Assembly: GCA_947095585.1 (NCBI GenBank)
Contig: OX352762.1
Coordinates: forward strand, 27,380,669-27,444,668
Reading direction: 5' to 3'
DNA: 64,000 nt
DNA from: Nephrocerus scutellatus
Taxonomy: Eukaryota > Arthropoda > Insecta > Diptera > Pipunculidae
The position numbers and the translations under genes are program-made. This document shows, piece after piece, positions 1 through 10,970 of the stretch (position 1 is its first letter; each line of letters starts with the position of its first letter). The notes beneath the pieces are model-generated. The model saw only the letters and a program-made list of their open reading frames with translations. It had not been told where the DNA came from and did no database searches.

Positions 1-159
1 ATATTAAACTGAAATGCTCAGAAATAACCTTAGTAAAGGACAGCTCACAGTTCACTTGCGTACTTACTTTGCTTTCTTGTTAAGTGTATCTGAAAAGAGT
101 GAAAAAAAGACAACATTAATAAAGTTTAGTAAACAAAAAATACTTTAAAAAAATTGAAG

Positions 160-450
160 TGTGGGCACAACACAACTTTATTTTAATGACGGGGCCGGAA
201 TCTTCAGTAAATATAAATTAATTTTTTTATTTATTTTTTAATTTTTTTTAATTTCTTTTGCCCGTAACATATTTCTCCTAAGCGCTATACTTTTTAAGTT
301 ATTTGCAAAAACTCGAAAGCTGTCCAAGTAAACTCTCACTTCCGATTGTCAGATTTCCGTAAAAAAAACTGCCACCTCACAATTTATGTAAAAAGCTTAA
401 ATATAAATTTTCATCCCGATAAGTTCAGCCGTCTGGGCGGAGAGTGAATT
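160..450 (-). repeat. Family B dispersed repeat, partial copy
   Basis: This is one of several copies in the window of a non-coding repeat called family B here. The shared blocks, read on the plus strand, are a 'gggcacaacacaac' end, 'gacggggccgga', a T-rich tract, 'ttgtcagatttccgt', and an end at 'cagccgtctgggc'. The same blocks recur at 28658-28985 and 50505-50787 in the opposite orientation and at 61195-61480 in this one. No coding potential is seen. Family identity beyond this is unknown; the microsatellite block of other copies is missing here. Confidence 0.7.
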
Positions 451-609
451 GATTTAACTTTAATTTCGGTGGGCTTATAACAAGCTAATATCATTAACTT
501 AAATGCATTAATTTGAAGCTAAGACATAAGAGATTGGTAACAAGCTAATACTAAAACTAACAGTATCAACTTAATAGCATTAACTTATAAGTAAGACATA
601 AGACAATTC

Positions 610-1320
610 TTAAAGATAGGGGAAACGGTGGAGGAGATCAAGTTTAAGGCCGGGATTGCTGCGGTTAAAGTCGAAAACACTGAGGTTTAAGTTAACCTTT
701 CGCAGCATACGGGAAATTGGTTCGTTAGAGCCGTACATGGTGCGGTGTGTCGGTAGATAGAAGAGAAGTGGGCAACGTAGATTATGGGGGTTATGGGGGC
801 GGAGCCTAGGAGGAGACGATGTATGAAAAGAATGTCAGCAGTGTCTCTGCGTTCCTCAAGTGTTTTTTAGTTTATGAGGTTTAGGCGGTCTTGGTTGGGG
901 GGCAGGATAAGGTGATTGTGTCAAGGTAAGCCCCGAAGAGCAAATCGACGACGTTGGACGCTCTCGATTCTAGACACATGAATTTGATGATAGGGAGACC
1001 ATGTTTGACTAGCGTACTCGAGGAGGGGACGGACAAAACTGATGTAGAGGGATCTAGTCACATAAGGGTTAGAAAATTCTTTGGACCACCGTTTGATAAA
1101 GCCAAGTGACAAGTTAGCTTTAAGAATGATTTCATCAATATGAGAACGGAAATTTAGCTCCGAGTCGCACAATATGCCGAGGTCATGAAAAGATTGCATG
1201 CGGGAAATGGGTTGGTCGTGGAGACGGTAATGTCTGGGAGGCGCTTGTCACACTTACGTAATATGGCAATGGATTGGCATTTGTTGATATTGGGAGTCTT
1301 GTGCAGGTTTTGTGGGTGGT
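610..1320 (-). pseudogene. Jockey-like LINE, C-terminal reverse-transcriptase relic
   Basis: The open part (1199 to 921) encodes the segment that follows the RT catalytic core in jockey-clade LINEs: 'DLGILCDSELNF', a 'SHIDEI..KAN..LGFIKR' stretch, then 'VRPLLEYASQTWSPYH' and 'RIESVQRRR'. Upstream, after a frameshift near 1240, 'NINKCQSIAI' and 'HYRLHDQPISR' can be read. Downstream, after a stop near 860, come 'KTLEERRDTADILFIHRLL' and 'FDFNRSNPGLKLDLL', ending in a stop at 610-612. The catalytic YADD box lies outside what remains. The element is 5'-truncated and carries at least one frameshift and one internal stop, so it is dead. It is followed by an A/T-rich tail with repeated 'aagacataag' words. 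Clade assignment is from remembered family motifs. Confidence 0.85.
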
Positions 1321-3616
1321 GTTAATCGGGATAGATGGAAATATTGGCTGCTCCTGAACGAAGTGACTTCAAATCAAATAATTTTTTAATGAACACTGTA
1401 TACAGATTTATGAAAAACAAACCTTTTTAGTCTATGAACGCCCTTTTTACTAAAGAAACAAGACAACATTTAAATATTATTTCTGGGCTTTTAACAAGAG
1501 TGCATTAAAAATTTACATTTCCTTCTCTAAATAAATAACTTGAATTGAGAAAGCAAAAATGATGGATACTGCAAATGTGAGCCAATTTACTGTTCAACTT
1601 TGGTCAAAATGCTTAAAGTGACAAGTTCTTATCAGTTTTAAATAGAAAAGAAAATAATTAATTTCATGCACTTCTGTGACAAATTGTTATTAAAAACATT
1701 AATAAATTCATTATCGTCGTGTATTAGTGAGTAGATGGGTGGAACTGAACTGGTTATTATCCCTAAAAGGAGAGCAATCGATTAAACACCAGCGCAGATG
1801 AGATAAGAGTTCGAAAAGATGAGAATGACATCAGCATACGGAGACGATGCCATGACGACGTCTGGACTGACAACAGAATTTCGTTTTTAGATGAAGGAGG
1901 ACGTAGGAAGGCAAAAAAGTTAAATTTCAACCAAATGGAAAAAAGTGAAGGCAGTATTGGTGACGGCAGAAAGAGAAATGAAGTTTATTCGGAATGGAAT
2001 GGTAGTTAGGAAAATTCGACTGAAAGACACCAACTATGCCTCAAACAGCAGACAGACAGTATGTCTTCGGGTTGACCTATAAAGTTCTGCAATTGCAGTT
2101 GGTTTCAGTATGATTCCGCCAACACACAATTGGATTTGAGTTAGTCTAGAAGCTATTCATTTTATTTTGGGTATTAATAAAAAAAAAAAAAAAAGGTAAT
2201 TTCTAATATTGTGACAAGGACATTTTCCTTGTGCCAAAGTTCAGATATTGGATGATGACTCCCTGCGATCTAGCGAGTGGTGCAATTCTATTCATTTGTT
2301 CAAAGTTAATGAAAATTGTAGGCCCGGATGAGATTTTTTTTTATGTATTTTGTTTAGCCTTTCGGTCGTAAATGCACTTTTATCTACAAACTGACAAAGC
2401 GTCGGTTTAATTTGAACAAACCATTTCACTGAAAATGCGGAACTTTATCTTGATATTTCGTTCATTTCTAATCTAGGGCACCGACAATCGCTTCAGGGAT
2501 GCTTTTGGACGTCTTCCATTGTATTTGTGAGTGCCTTACCCAACACAGGATTTCTTCATTATTCAACCGCGATTAATATATACAATATACATTAATTTTT
2601 TTCCTGCTGTTAGAATAGTTTTCCCTTTGTTTTTTAGTTTATTTTTTTTTCATCTTTTTCCTGTTCTCTTAATTGCTTCCTTCCTTCTTAAAATTACAAA
2701 GCCTACTGCTGCTGCATTGTAGAGCAAATAAACTCTTCTAACTAACTAACTGCACTCCACGCATCCCTGATGGAATCAGAATGAGTAGCACCATTTAGTA
2801 CAGCATCACGATGAGGAAATTTATTAAGTGTCATGCCGAGTTTATTATCGCATCACTTTGAGTCCTGTGAAAGCGCGCTGTATGCCTATATGCATTATAT
2901 AAATGTCGTGCCTGGTTAAGCGCGAGCTATTGTCCTCATTATGTCCTGACGATTTTTTTCTTCCGTGCGGTTGCCTGTCGACTTTTTCTATTTTTGTCCC
3001 CAAGCCAGAAGGAACCGGAGTTGTCAGTCAGTTTAGCTGAAGCTGTGCAACGAAGTAGCAAAGTATTTCAGTTTAAAATATTCATACTAAATTCTGTATT
3101 AAATGTAAAGAGAAAACGAGAGAGATGGGCGGAAAATGAAAGAGAAAAACAGGAAACTTCTAATACCAGAGACGGGAGACGGTGGATAGTCCCACTTATC
3201 ATACATGGTTACATCAGAAAATAGGGTGATGAGGCAGGCATCACGACTCAATCTCGGCAAATTCCTACCTCATAATTTTTCGTGGAAAAAATGCACCGTC
3301 AACGCGAGCATCCTCAATATGCCATCAGAAAGTGACTTCATCTGGGTAGTTGTAGTCGTATGTGGTTAAAAATACATCAGAGGAATCATCCGCTATGGAG
3401 TCGACCGACTGTGCTAGTAGGTTGTTCTTTAGCACCCCCTACTTCTACCAACAACAAAACGGAATAACAGATATAATAGGAACTAGCACACCACATAATT
3501 TGTATAAAAGGTATGTTGGATGTTTGGGCGTAAAGGTATTATCATTTAACCCATACGTTAGTGGTGTGTTCGTCCTAAAGTAAAATATGCCGAAATGGTG
3601 TATAAGTTTAAAAAAA
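1321..3616. other. No gene recognised
   Basis: No convincing coding region is seen. A purine-rich stretch lies at 1740-2010. Around 2530-2755 a T-rich segment ends in an 'aataaa' word and three to four 'ctaa' repeats, which resembles a 5'-truncated LINE 3' UTR with a short repeat tail, but no coding end is attached to prove it. The open frames at 2994-3224 and 3362-3583 show no recognisable motif. Confidence 0.5.
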
Positions 3617-3856
3617 ACCCCATAAAAATTTAAATTGTTAATGTAAATTCTCTAATAGGTTATACATATGTGTGCAAAGTTTGAACCGGGTTAATTTGGA
3701 AGAAATTAATATTAAAGGCCCTTAACTTCAAAATGTTTACAAATACTGTTGTCACCGGAGATGCACACATGTTGAAAAAGTTTGATGGAAGCCCCCGACC
3801 TTGGGGCCCAATCAGTTCCAAATTTCAATAGAAAGTGTTGTCATCTGAGATATAAT
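3617..3856 (-). repeat. Family A repeat, left part (interrupted)
   Basis: Family A is the commonest repeat of the window. One end reads '(c)aacccataaaaatt...tgtaaattctctaat'. The interior is a tandem array of units of about 85-125 bp, each with 'gagatacacatgtgt', 'aaatttgaagaaaatcgg', 'tatggg', a GC-rich 'ggccc' block and 'ttttacaaaaagtgttg'. Here the array is broken at 3856 by a MITE and resumes at 4333. There is no coding capacity. Confidence 0.8.
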
Positions 3857-4184
3857 GGGTGTTTTTTTGGGAGGTTTGTTTTTCCGATAGATGTCGTTTT
3901 ATTTTATGACAGTTGTTTTGACAGCTCAAAGTGGCATTTCTACTCAGTATTGTTTGGCAAATCATTATGAAAAAAAAAAAAAAAAAAAAAAAAAAATGAC
4001 ATTTGTGAAAAATAGTCGTGGTAGCCATATGCCAGAAATTGTGTTTAAATGTTAAATGCCAAAAAATTATCTACCAAATAAAAAAAAATTTGGTCATTTC
4101 ATAATTTTATATGTGTTTTATTCAAAAAAAAAATCGGCAACCTCTTAAAAAAACACGTTATATATAACTATTTTTCACAAATGT

Positions 4185-4219
<35 letters not shown>

Positions 4220-4332
4220 CATAATGATTTGCCAAACAATACTGAGTAGAAATGCCACTTTGAGCTGTCAAAACAACTGTCATAAAATAAAACGACATCT
4301 ATCGGAAAAACAAACCTCCCAAAAAAACACCC
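3857..4332. mobile_element. MITE with ~160-bp near-identical inverted arms
   Basis: The two ends, 3857-4017 and 4172-4332, are inverted copies starting 'gggtgtttttttgggagg'. By eye about 120 bp are identical, followed by a long A (left, 27 nt) or T (right, about 33 nt) run and then a matching 'tgacatttgtgaaaaatag'. Only the homopolymer length clearly differs. The element sits inside a family A unit between 'gagata' and 'catgtg', which fits a TA target duplication and so the Tc1/mariner superfamily. The 150-bp centre has no coding capacity. Arm identity suggests recent insertion or gene conversion. Confidence 0.85.
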
Positions 4333-4787
4333 TTTACATGTGTTGAAAATTTTAAGAAAATCGGACTAATTTTTAAACAATTTATATGGGCCTCAGGTCC
4401 CTCAAGGCGCGGTCACCCCAAAAATTGTACAAAAAGTTTTTTTCTTTGGAGCTACTCATGTGTTTAAAATTTAAAGAAAATTTGTATGGACCCCCTCGGG
4501 CGTCAGTGCCCTTTCACTCCAAAAAATTAACAGAAAGTTTTGTCCATCGGAGACAAAGATGTGTTTAAAATTTGAAGAAAATCAGGCAAATTTGAAAAAG
4601 ATTTATATGGGCACCCCTTTGTCTTCAGGACCTTTTACAAAAGTTAACAAAAAGTGTTGACCATCGGAGATACACTTCTGTATAAAAATTGAAGAAAATC
4701 GGGTTAATTTTATTAAAAAATTTGTATGAACCTCAAGAACCCGGGGTCCAGGGACTCCAACATTTTTACAAAAAGTGTTCTCCATCT
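4333..4787 (-). repeat. Family A repeat, right part of the interrupted copy
   Basis: This continues the array broken at 3856, with four more units carrying 'catgtgtttaaaattt', 'atatgggc' and 'acaaaaagtgt'. It stops inside a unit at 'tctccatct', where a pogo-like transposon fragment begins, so the expected GTCY/CTGG end of the family is missing here. Confidence 0.8.
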
Positions 4788-4789
4788 CC

Positions 4790-5387
4790 AGTGGTTCAGC
4801 CTTATGCAGCGCTATGCAATTTGTGGAGTTCGACGAAGGTGTTGAAACTGAGTTTTCGGACATAGACGAAATTTTTAATAATATGACTGAAAGTTAAAAA
4901 AAATGATGATATTCAGACTGGTGCTAATCTAATAAAAAGTAGCCAGATAGTTGTAAATGCTGATGATGATGAAAGAGAAATTAGCCAGCAAATTAGCGTC
5001 GTGGACAGTTTAAAAAGTTTATCTCGATTTGCATCTCAGTTGGGCAATTCTGAATTTTTCGAAAAAGTAAGTGAGTTTAAAATGGATTATGCTGAACTGA
5101 AAACAGAACAGAAAAAAACAAAACAAAGCGTAATTTTGTATTTTTTTTAAAAAATAATATCGTTTTGCAAAATGTATGTACTATTGCACTTATGTGTATT
5201 ATATATATATATGAATTTATACTGCGGTGAAATTTAAAAATAAACCGTTTTTTTTAAATAAACAAATGAATATGTACTTCACTAAATTTGTTTAGCACAT
5301 TTTTAGAAAATTTTAAAGTTTGTTTACATAGTCGTAACAATCAAAAATTCCGAGTGGCGGAAAATTCTCAAAAGCCGGAATTAACTG
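4790..5387 (+). pseudogene. pogo/Tigger-like transposase C-terminus with 3' terminal repeat
   Basis: From 4827 the frame reads 'MQFVEFDEGVETEF' with 'DIDEIFNNM', then stops. In the next frame it continues 'DDIQTGANLIKSSQ', 'NADDDEREISQQI', 'LKSLSRFASQLGNSEFFEKV' and a Lys-rich end. This acidic tail with a closing helical segment resembles the C-terminus of pogo/Tigger-type DDE transposases; the catalytic domain is absent. After an A/T-rich UTR the segment ends at 5387 with a reverse-complement terminus 'cagttaattccgg', which fits a pogo-like 'CAGT' inverted repeat. The matching 5' terminus is absent. Family assignment is tentative because no catalytic residues remain. Confidence 0.45.
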
Positions 5388-6139
5388 TCGGTCCCGTGGC
5401 ATTCCGGATTTCAGGATTTGCACTTATTCTGTACCCTGGCACAGAATTAGCACTGCCGTCATAAAGGCAGGCCTTATTCGGATTGGTACAGCCAGCTTTC
5501 AACAAAGCGATCTTTAAGGAACATCCAGTTTAGAAATACATGACAACAATTTTCTAATCGTACGCAACAGGAATTCTGAAAATGGCAACTGCTCCAGAGG
5601 ACTCGGATATGATTTCGTTCAATCAACTAACAGCGTCCCAACACTAACATCCAAGCTTCTGGTGTGTAGAATAATGGTAATACCAGTACTTTTTATCTTT
5701 TTATTGATCAGAGATTAAGTGCTTAGAGAAACTCATTCTGACCTCTTAGCTTTAAAATCTACAAGCGTTAACGCTATGTCGACATCGAGAAGAGAATTAA
5801 GCGGGGTAGGCTCCGGTAAGCAGGGTAGGCTCCAGTAAGCACGGTAGGCGCCAGTAATCAGGATATCTAGCTCGCATGAGCGAAGAGGATTGTTCTCGAA
5901 AATCCCTTTGCGGTAGGATTTATGGGACAAAACAGCGAGGCCTGCCAATCCTACGCTAGAAGCATGGCGTAGAACAGGGTGCCAAGAGTTTAGGGACGCC
6001 AAACTAGATGACATCGGCTCGAAAACAGGACCGATTTAGATATTTTTTGCGGGAGACCAGCCAGGAGACCGTTACCGTGTTCTAGAGCCAAATAAAATGA
6101 TGATTGTAAAATATTGCAGAGTCGTTATTTACCGATTTA
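5388..6139. other. Unassigned sequence with a short tandem repeat
   Basis: No gene is recognised. A mildly GC-richer part at 5750-6060 contains about three copies of an 18-bp-like unit 'ggtaggctccagtaagca' (5803-5860). The 93-codon open frame on the minus strand here (5733-6014) overlaps that repeat and shows no known motif. Confidence 0.4.
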
Positions 6140-6760
6140 AGCGATTGTGTTTTTTTAACTTTTATTTAACTTGACTTGACCCTTTTTTGTCTGTATTTTC
6201 GACTACTTTAAGGTTTTTTTTAACCACCATCCACACGACCTAGGGAGCTGAAATTTTGCGAGTGTCTAAATCCAAAATAGCATTTCTTATATTCCGTGTA
6301 TGACCCGTGTCGCGTGTGATGGGTTGAAATTTTTTTTTTCGACTTCTTTGAGATCCTTTTTAACCACCATCCACACGACCTAGAGAGCCGAAATTTTGTG
6401 AGTATCTAAATCTAAATTCCGCGTATGACGCGTTTCGCGATTCACGTGATGGGTTGAAATCGCGCCATTTTTCGTTTTTTAAAGGTATTTTTTAACCACC
6501 TTTCGCACGACATAGAGTGCTGAAATTTTGTGAGCGGCTCAATGCAGGGGCCAATTTTGATATCCCGCGTTTAACGCGTGTCGCAAGTCGCGTGTGGCGC
6601 ATTTGAAATGTGGAATAAAGAAAATACTTTGAAATCGCACCGACCTCAAAAACCAATATTTTTGCGATTATTACGAAATAATAAAGGGCTGTGTGGGGTG
6701 TTTTGATGTATAGAGTAAAGTTTGTAACCGAAAAACTAAGTTTTTTTACATTTACTTGTT
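6140..6760 (-). repeat. Family C (CGCGT-rich) dispersed repeat
   Basis: Family C copies start (in this orientation) with 'cttttatttaacttgacttg', then carry repeated blocks of about 130-170 bp: 'ttaaccaccatccacacgacctag', 'agctgaaattttgtgag' and a CpG-dense block such as 'cgcgtgtcgcgtgtgatggg'. They close with 'gtgttttgatgtatag'. Three block repeats are visible here. Other copies are at 8690, 16803, 23790, 34985/36863 and 60425. No open frame of note is present. The family is not recognised. Confidence 0.8.
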
Positions 6761-6786
6761 TAATTACTCAATTGCATTCCTTTATA

Positions 6787-7150
6787 GAGGGTGTTCGGGT
6801 TTGGGATGCTAATTCGTTGAGGTGTGATTCCTTGGTTCATTCTGAGAAAAAAATCTTATAGGACAGAGAGGCGGTCAATTTTTGATATACTTTGAGATGC
6901 AGTGTCTAAAAAATGTTGTTCAGAAAAAAATACACACAAATATTAAACTGTCACTTCCAAAATATTTATCGGAGAGCAACCAACTTAGTCTTATTTGACT
7001 GGTATATTGTATAGGCTAATTTAAAATCTAAGTGGTTATCTTGAATCTGAGTCCGTTTGATAGCATGATGCTGTAAAGTACGATTTTTTTCTTAGAATGA
7101 ACCAAGGAATCATCCTTTAACGGATTAGCATCCCAAACCCGAACACCCTG
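6787..7150. mobile_element. 364-bp MITE with ~60-bp TIRs
   Basis: Left end 'gagggtgttcgggtttggg' and the inverted right end 'cagggtgttcgggtttggg' pair over about 60 bp through 'gatgctaat' and 'gattccttggttcattc'. Both sides are flanked by 'tata' (6783-6786 and 7151-7154), which fits a TA-type target duplication of Tc1/mariner-derived MITEs. The interior is non-coding. The subterminal 'ccttggttcattc' motif is shared with the larger TIR elements at 18616 and 35048. Confidence 0.88.
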
Positions 7151-7154
7151 TATA

Positions 7155-8689
7155 TAAATGCGTCTCTACGCAGTCACTGCAACGTTGCACCTTCGATGGC
7201 TCACAACTAGTCGTGACGTTTTCAATCCTGAAAATGAGTATATATCTAAACAAAAAAAACTACTCCACCACTTTGCGTAATTAAATTGCGCACCACTACA
7301 AACTCATATGAGTACAACAAGAATAGTATCCAGTGGACTAATATAGGACGCGCGAACAAATGAATTAATTCTTTAGCTTAACTTTTGGGTATGAGGAGCA
7401 TACCTTTTTTGTAATGCTCTATATAAAAAGCGTGTTTGTAATAAGTGTAGCGTTGCGACCACCAGCTAACACCGCGTACATGCATTATAAAAACTTTTTG
7501 TGCTTGCGAATAGGGTCCGTTCGTCACTTTAATCTGATTAACTTGTATCAAATTAAAGTTAGTGAAGACTTGCATCGAAAGTTAAAGCAAGATTCAAAAA
7601 GGCTGAATGAAGACTGTGGCGAAAAGAACCTATGCTTACTGCAATACTTTTATGGTTTTGAGACGTACCAGAGACAATGCTATAACAGTGTCATAGTTTC
7701 CAAAAGTATGTATGTATATACGTTTTAGAAAAAAGTAAGTAATCAAAAAAAAAAAAAAAAGGCGTCAGGTATTTGTAATTGTATTTACCGACAATGAAAA
7801 TGGGCTAAGTCCTCATTTTTATTTCACACAAATTTAACAACTACAAATGAAAACTAAGTCCTTTTAGTGCATACCAAATAAGGGACGGGACATTATCCTT
7901 TAAATGCATAAACACTACACACGTACATACACATAAGTAATTGTGACTGCGTGATTACGACCTAAATGTCACACATTATTGCTTAAAAAGAGAAAGCACG
8001 GAAAATAAGTGAACAAAAGTACAAAGTGAAAGTAGAATACAGGGACCTATAGCAAAAACTTCCACTACAGCGCATACAAAATCACAACCACTATTTAAAA
8101 GCTTAATTAAATGAAGTATTGTAATGTAGAGAAATGTTTTGTGAATCATAGAAATTTGCGAAATTTTGTTATATATTATATATAGGTTATAAATAGCTTT
8201 AATTTTTCTTAAAGAAACAAGAAACCTATACTGCACCTAAGCGCTAATGTAAAAAAATTCTAAAGAATCTTAGTAGGTCACAAAATCTGCAAGGAAACGT
8301 TTACTGAACTGGATACAACAAGCTTAACGTAATATAAAAGCTTTTTTCAATTCGTTTTTTGACAAAAACAACTACAGAAAAAAAAACTTCAGGCAATGGA
8401 AAGTAAAATGTTCTCCTTTGAGTTTTTGGTATTACGTTTCCGTTTGCCGTTTTTGTTTTGCCATTTTAATTGTAAATGTACGAAGAGGATTCTGTAACAA
8501 ATTGCTCATTAATGTAGTTTGTATTTAGCATTAATTAACTAATGGCTGATTGTTGCAAGGCAAAAGCCGATATTCGGCTAAAAGATCGCAACCGAATACG
8601 GCACCTATATATAATGCTTACGATCGGTTTTACAGTACTACAGCTTTCATTTCTTAATATTCTTCCGAATTTAACTCTTTTTAAAAAAC
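7155..8689. other. No gene recognised
   Basis: Low-copy-looking AT-rich DNA. The longest open frame (7414-7728, plus, 104 codons) has no recognisable motif. Around 8560-8640 there is a short palindrome ('agccgatattcggct') followed by a TATATATAA word, but nothing transcribed can be linked to it. Confidence 0.4.
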
Positions 8690-9057
8690 TTTTATTTAAC
8701 TTGCCTTGACAAAAAGGGGGTCTGTATTTTCGACCACATTTTAAGCAACTTCCACATTTTTTATATTCTGCGTATAACGCGTGTCACGTTTCGCGTGTGA
8801 AACGTGTGATGGTTTGAAGTCGCACCATTTTCTTGTTTTTAATTTCTCTATATTAACATCGCGTGCCCGGTGCTCGCTGGTGAGATCTAGCGATCAATTT
8901 TAAACGCGTTTCGCAAGTCGCGTGTGGCACGTGAAAGAAAAGAAAATACTTTAAAAAAAAAAAAAAGATATTTTAGCGATTATTACCAAATAAGAAAGGA
9001 CTGTGTGTGAGGTGTTTCGATGTATACATAAAAGTTTAAACCCGAAAAATTAAGTTT
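8690..9057 (-). repeat. Family C repeat, degenerate copy
   Basis: It starts with 'cttttatttaacttgccttg' and ends at 'gtttcgatgtatacataaaag', matching the boundaries of the 6140 copy. A short family A end ('tctctattaacat...cgcgtgcccgg') sits inside at about 8843-8904. The stretch 'ttttatgtatacatcgaaac' (read on the opposite strand) preserves the uninterrupted site that is occupied by the large inverted-repeat element in the 34985/36863 copy. Confidence 0.7.
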
Positions 9058-9240
9058 TTTAGTTCTCTATATTAACTTCGCGTGCCTGTGGCTGGCTGGC
9101 GTGGCACACTAAATCTTGTGATCAATTTTATACCCACTTCCTAAAGCCCGATTTTTTTGAAACTTTGCTCACATGTGTATTTCCCATGACAACGCTTTCT
9201 ATTAAAATTTGGGGGCCTTTTAAATTTTTTTGTGTAAATT
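9058..9240 (+). repeat. Family A repeat, 5' end fragment
   Basis: It begins 'ttctctatattaacttcg', followed by a 'ctggctgg' microsatellite, 'gatcaattttatacccacttcc', and one and a half internal units ('cacatgtgtatttcc', 'caacgctttctattaaaattt'). It is truncated thereafter. Confidence 0.75.
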
Positions 9241-9299
9241 ATAGATGTTGAATGGGCTTGATAGTTAGATAGTGAGATATGCTAGATAGATAGCGGTAC

Positions 9300-10970
9300 T
9301 CAAAAACGTTATACCACGATAATTGCTGCAGGTTGTGATATCTCCTTTCTTATGTGTGGGGCACAGGATGCCTCTTCGCCAGTCTTCTGGCATCGCTTCT
9401 TTCTCCCATATCATGAATTGCTTGGTGTATTGCGGGGACTCTTGTATTAATCAGCTCCACTGGGATACCATTAAATCCCGGGGCCTTATTATTTTTGAGC
9501 CGATTTATCGCTCTGCTAACATCGTCTATGGTGTGCGCCGTGGCTCAGTGGAAATGCGCATGGCTACTGAAGCAGGAGGTTCGTGGTTCGAATCCCAGTA
9601 ACACCAAAAGTATTTTTCCCGGTGTCCCACCTCTCGCGAATGGGTGACAAACGTTCCGAGAGTAATAACTTGCCACGGAAAGCTTCTCAATTCGCCGTTC
9701 GGATCCGGCCTTAAATTGTAGGTCCCTTCCATTTGTGTCCAAAAATATTCTTGCGCAACGCAAATGGTCGCGAGAAGCTAGGCCTTGGACCGGAATGGTC
9801 TGTCGAGCCGAAAATGATTATTATAACATCGTCTATGCTTGGTGGCGGCAGCATAGTGTGGTCTTCGGTCATTGGTGGAGCCTCCTCAGTTAGCTGGCCA
9901 TTAAGAAACTCATAAAAGTGCTGGTCTCTTCATTGCGAAGGGCAACCATGTTGACTCGAATCTGATTCGCGGATGCTGTCTTTCTTGATGATGCAGTCCG
10001 CGCTCGGAGCACCACATCAGCAATATAGTGGTCGGAGTGGTCATCAGGTTCGGGTTGTGGCGGCGGTCTATCAACACGTGGTCTATCTGGTTGCGAGTGG
10101 CTCCATTGGGAGATACCCAGGTGGCTTTGTGGATATTTTTACGCGCAAACCTTGTACTCGCAAATTATTGCTTGCTGCCATCTCTATTACTCGTTGTCCA
10201 TTGTCATTAGTGTTCTCGTGTAAGATATGGGTGCCAATGTACTACCTGAATACTGGCTCCCTACCTATTTTGGCATTCATATCCCCCAGAATGATTTTTA
10301 CGTCGTACTGAGGACAGGTATGGAGTTCCCGTTCAACTGATCCAAAGAATTCTTCTTTTTCATCATCTGGGGAATCATCAGTAGTTTCGTGAGCTTTTAT
10401 GGGGCATATGTTTTTAAATCTGTCCCACACGCGAAGGGTACATAGCCGTTCATTTACTGCTTTAAAACCGATAACGGTGGGTTTCATTTTGTTGCTGACT
10501 AGAAACCCCACCCCGAGCACATGATGTCTTGCATGACAGCTGTAATATATGTCATATTCTGATTTTTGTAAGACACCATTCCCCGTCTACCTAATCTCCT
10601 GAATAGCTGTTATGTCAGCATTATATTTGGACAGGGTATCGGCTAGCTGCTGTTCAGCTCGAGCTCTATACAGTGAGCGTACGTTCCATGAAAAAATTCT
10701 TAAATCGTCTAGCCGTTTTCGTTGCCGTGGTCGTCGTCGTTCATCAGTGTATGTAAGGCTGATTTGGGGTTCCGTAAAATGGTTTTTTTACGGGTGAGGT
10801 TATTGGCCTCGCGCCAACCTTACTTTGAAGGGAATAGCCCGATCATTTCGCTTTTCCTGTACTGGCGGAAAATTACCAGCGGCAACCACGTGGAGGTTTG
10901 ATCGCACCTCCACCAGTCGGAGATAGTTGCGGTCATATTTATTTCTGAAGCTTTCTGTGTTATTCGCCCT
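9300..10970 (-). pseudogene. RTE-like LINE relic: endonuclease plus start of RT, interrupted by a SINE
   Basis: Read from about 10720 downwards, an APE-type endonuclease is clear: 'SWNVRSLYRA', 'ADITAIQEIR', 'GVGFLVSNKMKPTVIGF', 'RLCTLRV', 'KIILGDMNAKIGRE', and after frameshifts '[19 protein letters not shown]' with 'LIDRR'. The catalytic 'QE' and 'GDMNA' positions are present. A Trp-to-stop change lies at 10587-10589, after 'QEIR'. The RT amino end follows: 'INRLKNNKAPGFNGIPVELI', 'EAMPEDWRRG', 'NYRGITFLS', ending near 9300. The SINE at 9531-9824 sits between the two halves. RTE assignment rests on the endonuclease style ('DYDVKIILGDFNAK'-like) seen in BovB/RTE relatives. The 3' half of the RT is missing. 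Confidence 0.85.
9531..9824 (+). mobile_element. tRNA-derived SINE, copy 1, with 13-bp TSD
   Basis: The 5' head contains a perfect-looking A box 'tggctcagtgg' and B box 'ggttcgaatcc' of a pol III promoter, about 35 bp apart. The body holds 'ccacctctcgcgaatg', 'cttctcaattcgccgttcgg' and 'aatggtcgcgagaagctagg', and the 3' end is an ATT-repeat tail. The 13-bp sequence 'aacatcgtctatg' is present on both sides (9518-9530 and 9825-9837), the target duplication of LINE-driven retroposition. The host is the RTE-like relic, whose reading resumes on either side. Copies 2 and 3 are at 38005 and 59886. Confidence 0.93.

Noticed and set aside
5733..6014. 93-codon open frame on the minus strand
   Set aside because: It overlaps a short tandem repeat ('ggtaggctccagtaagca') that generates the open frame.
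7414..7728. 104-codon open frame on the plus strand
   Set aside because: No recognisable motif, no promoter or splice context, and a shadow frame on the other strand.
8600..8650. Core promoter (TATATATAA followed by an Inr-like word)
   Set aside because: TATA-like words are frequent in this AT-rich DNA, and no downstream transcript unit is recognisable.
9531..9610. Functional tRNA gene
   Set aside because: A and B boxes are tRNA-like, but there is no cloverleaf with an acceptor stem, and the sequence continues into a SINE body with TSD and ATT tail.
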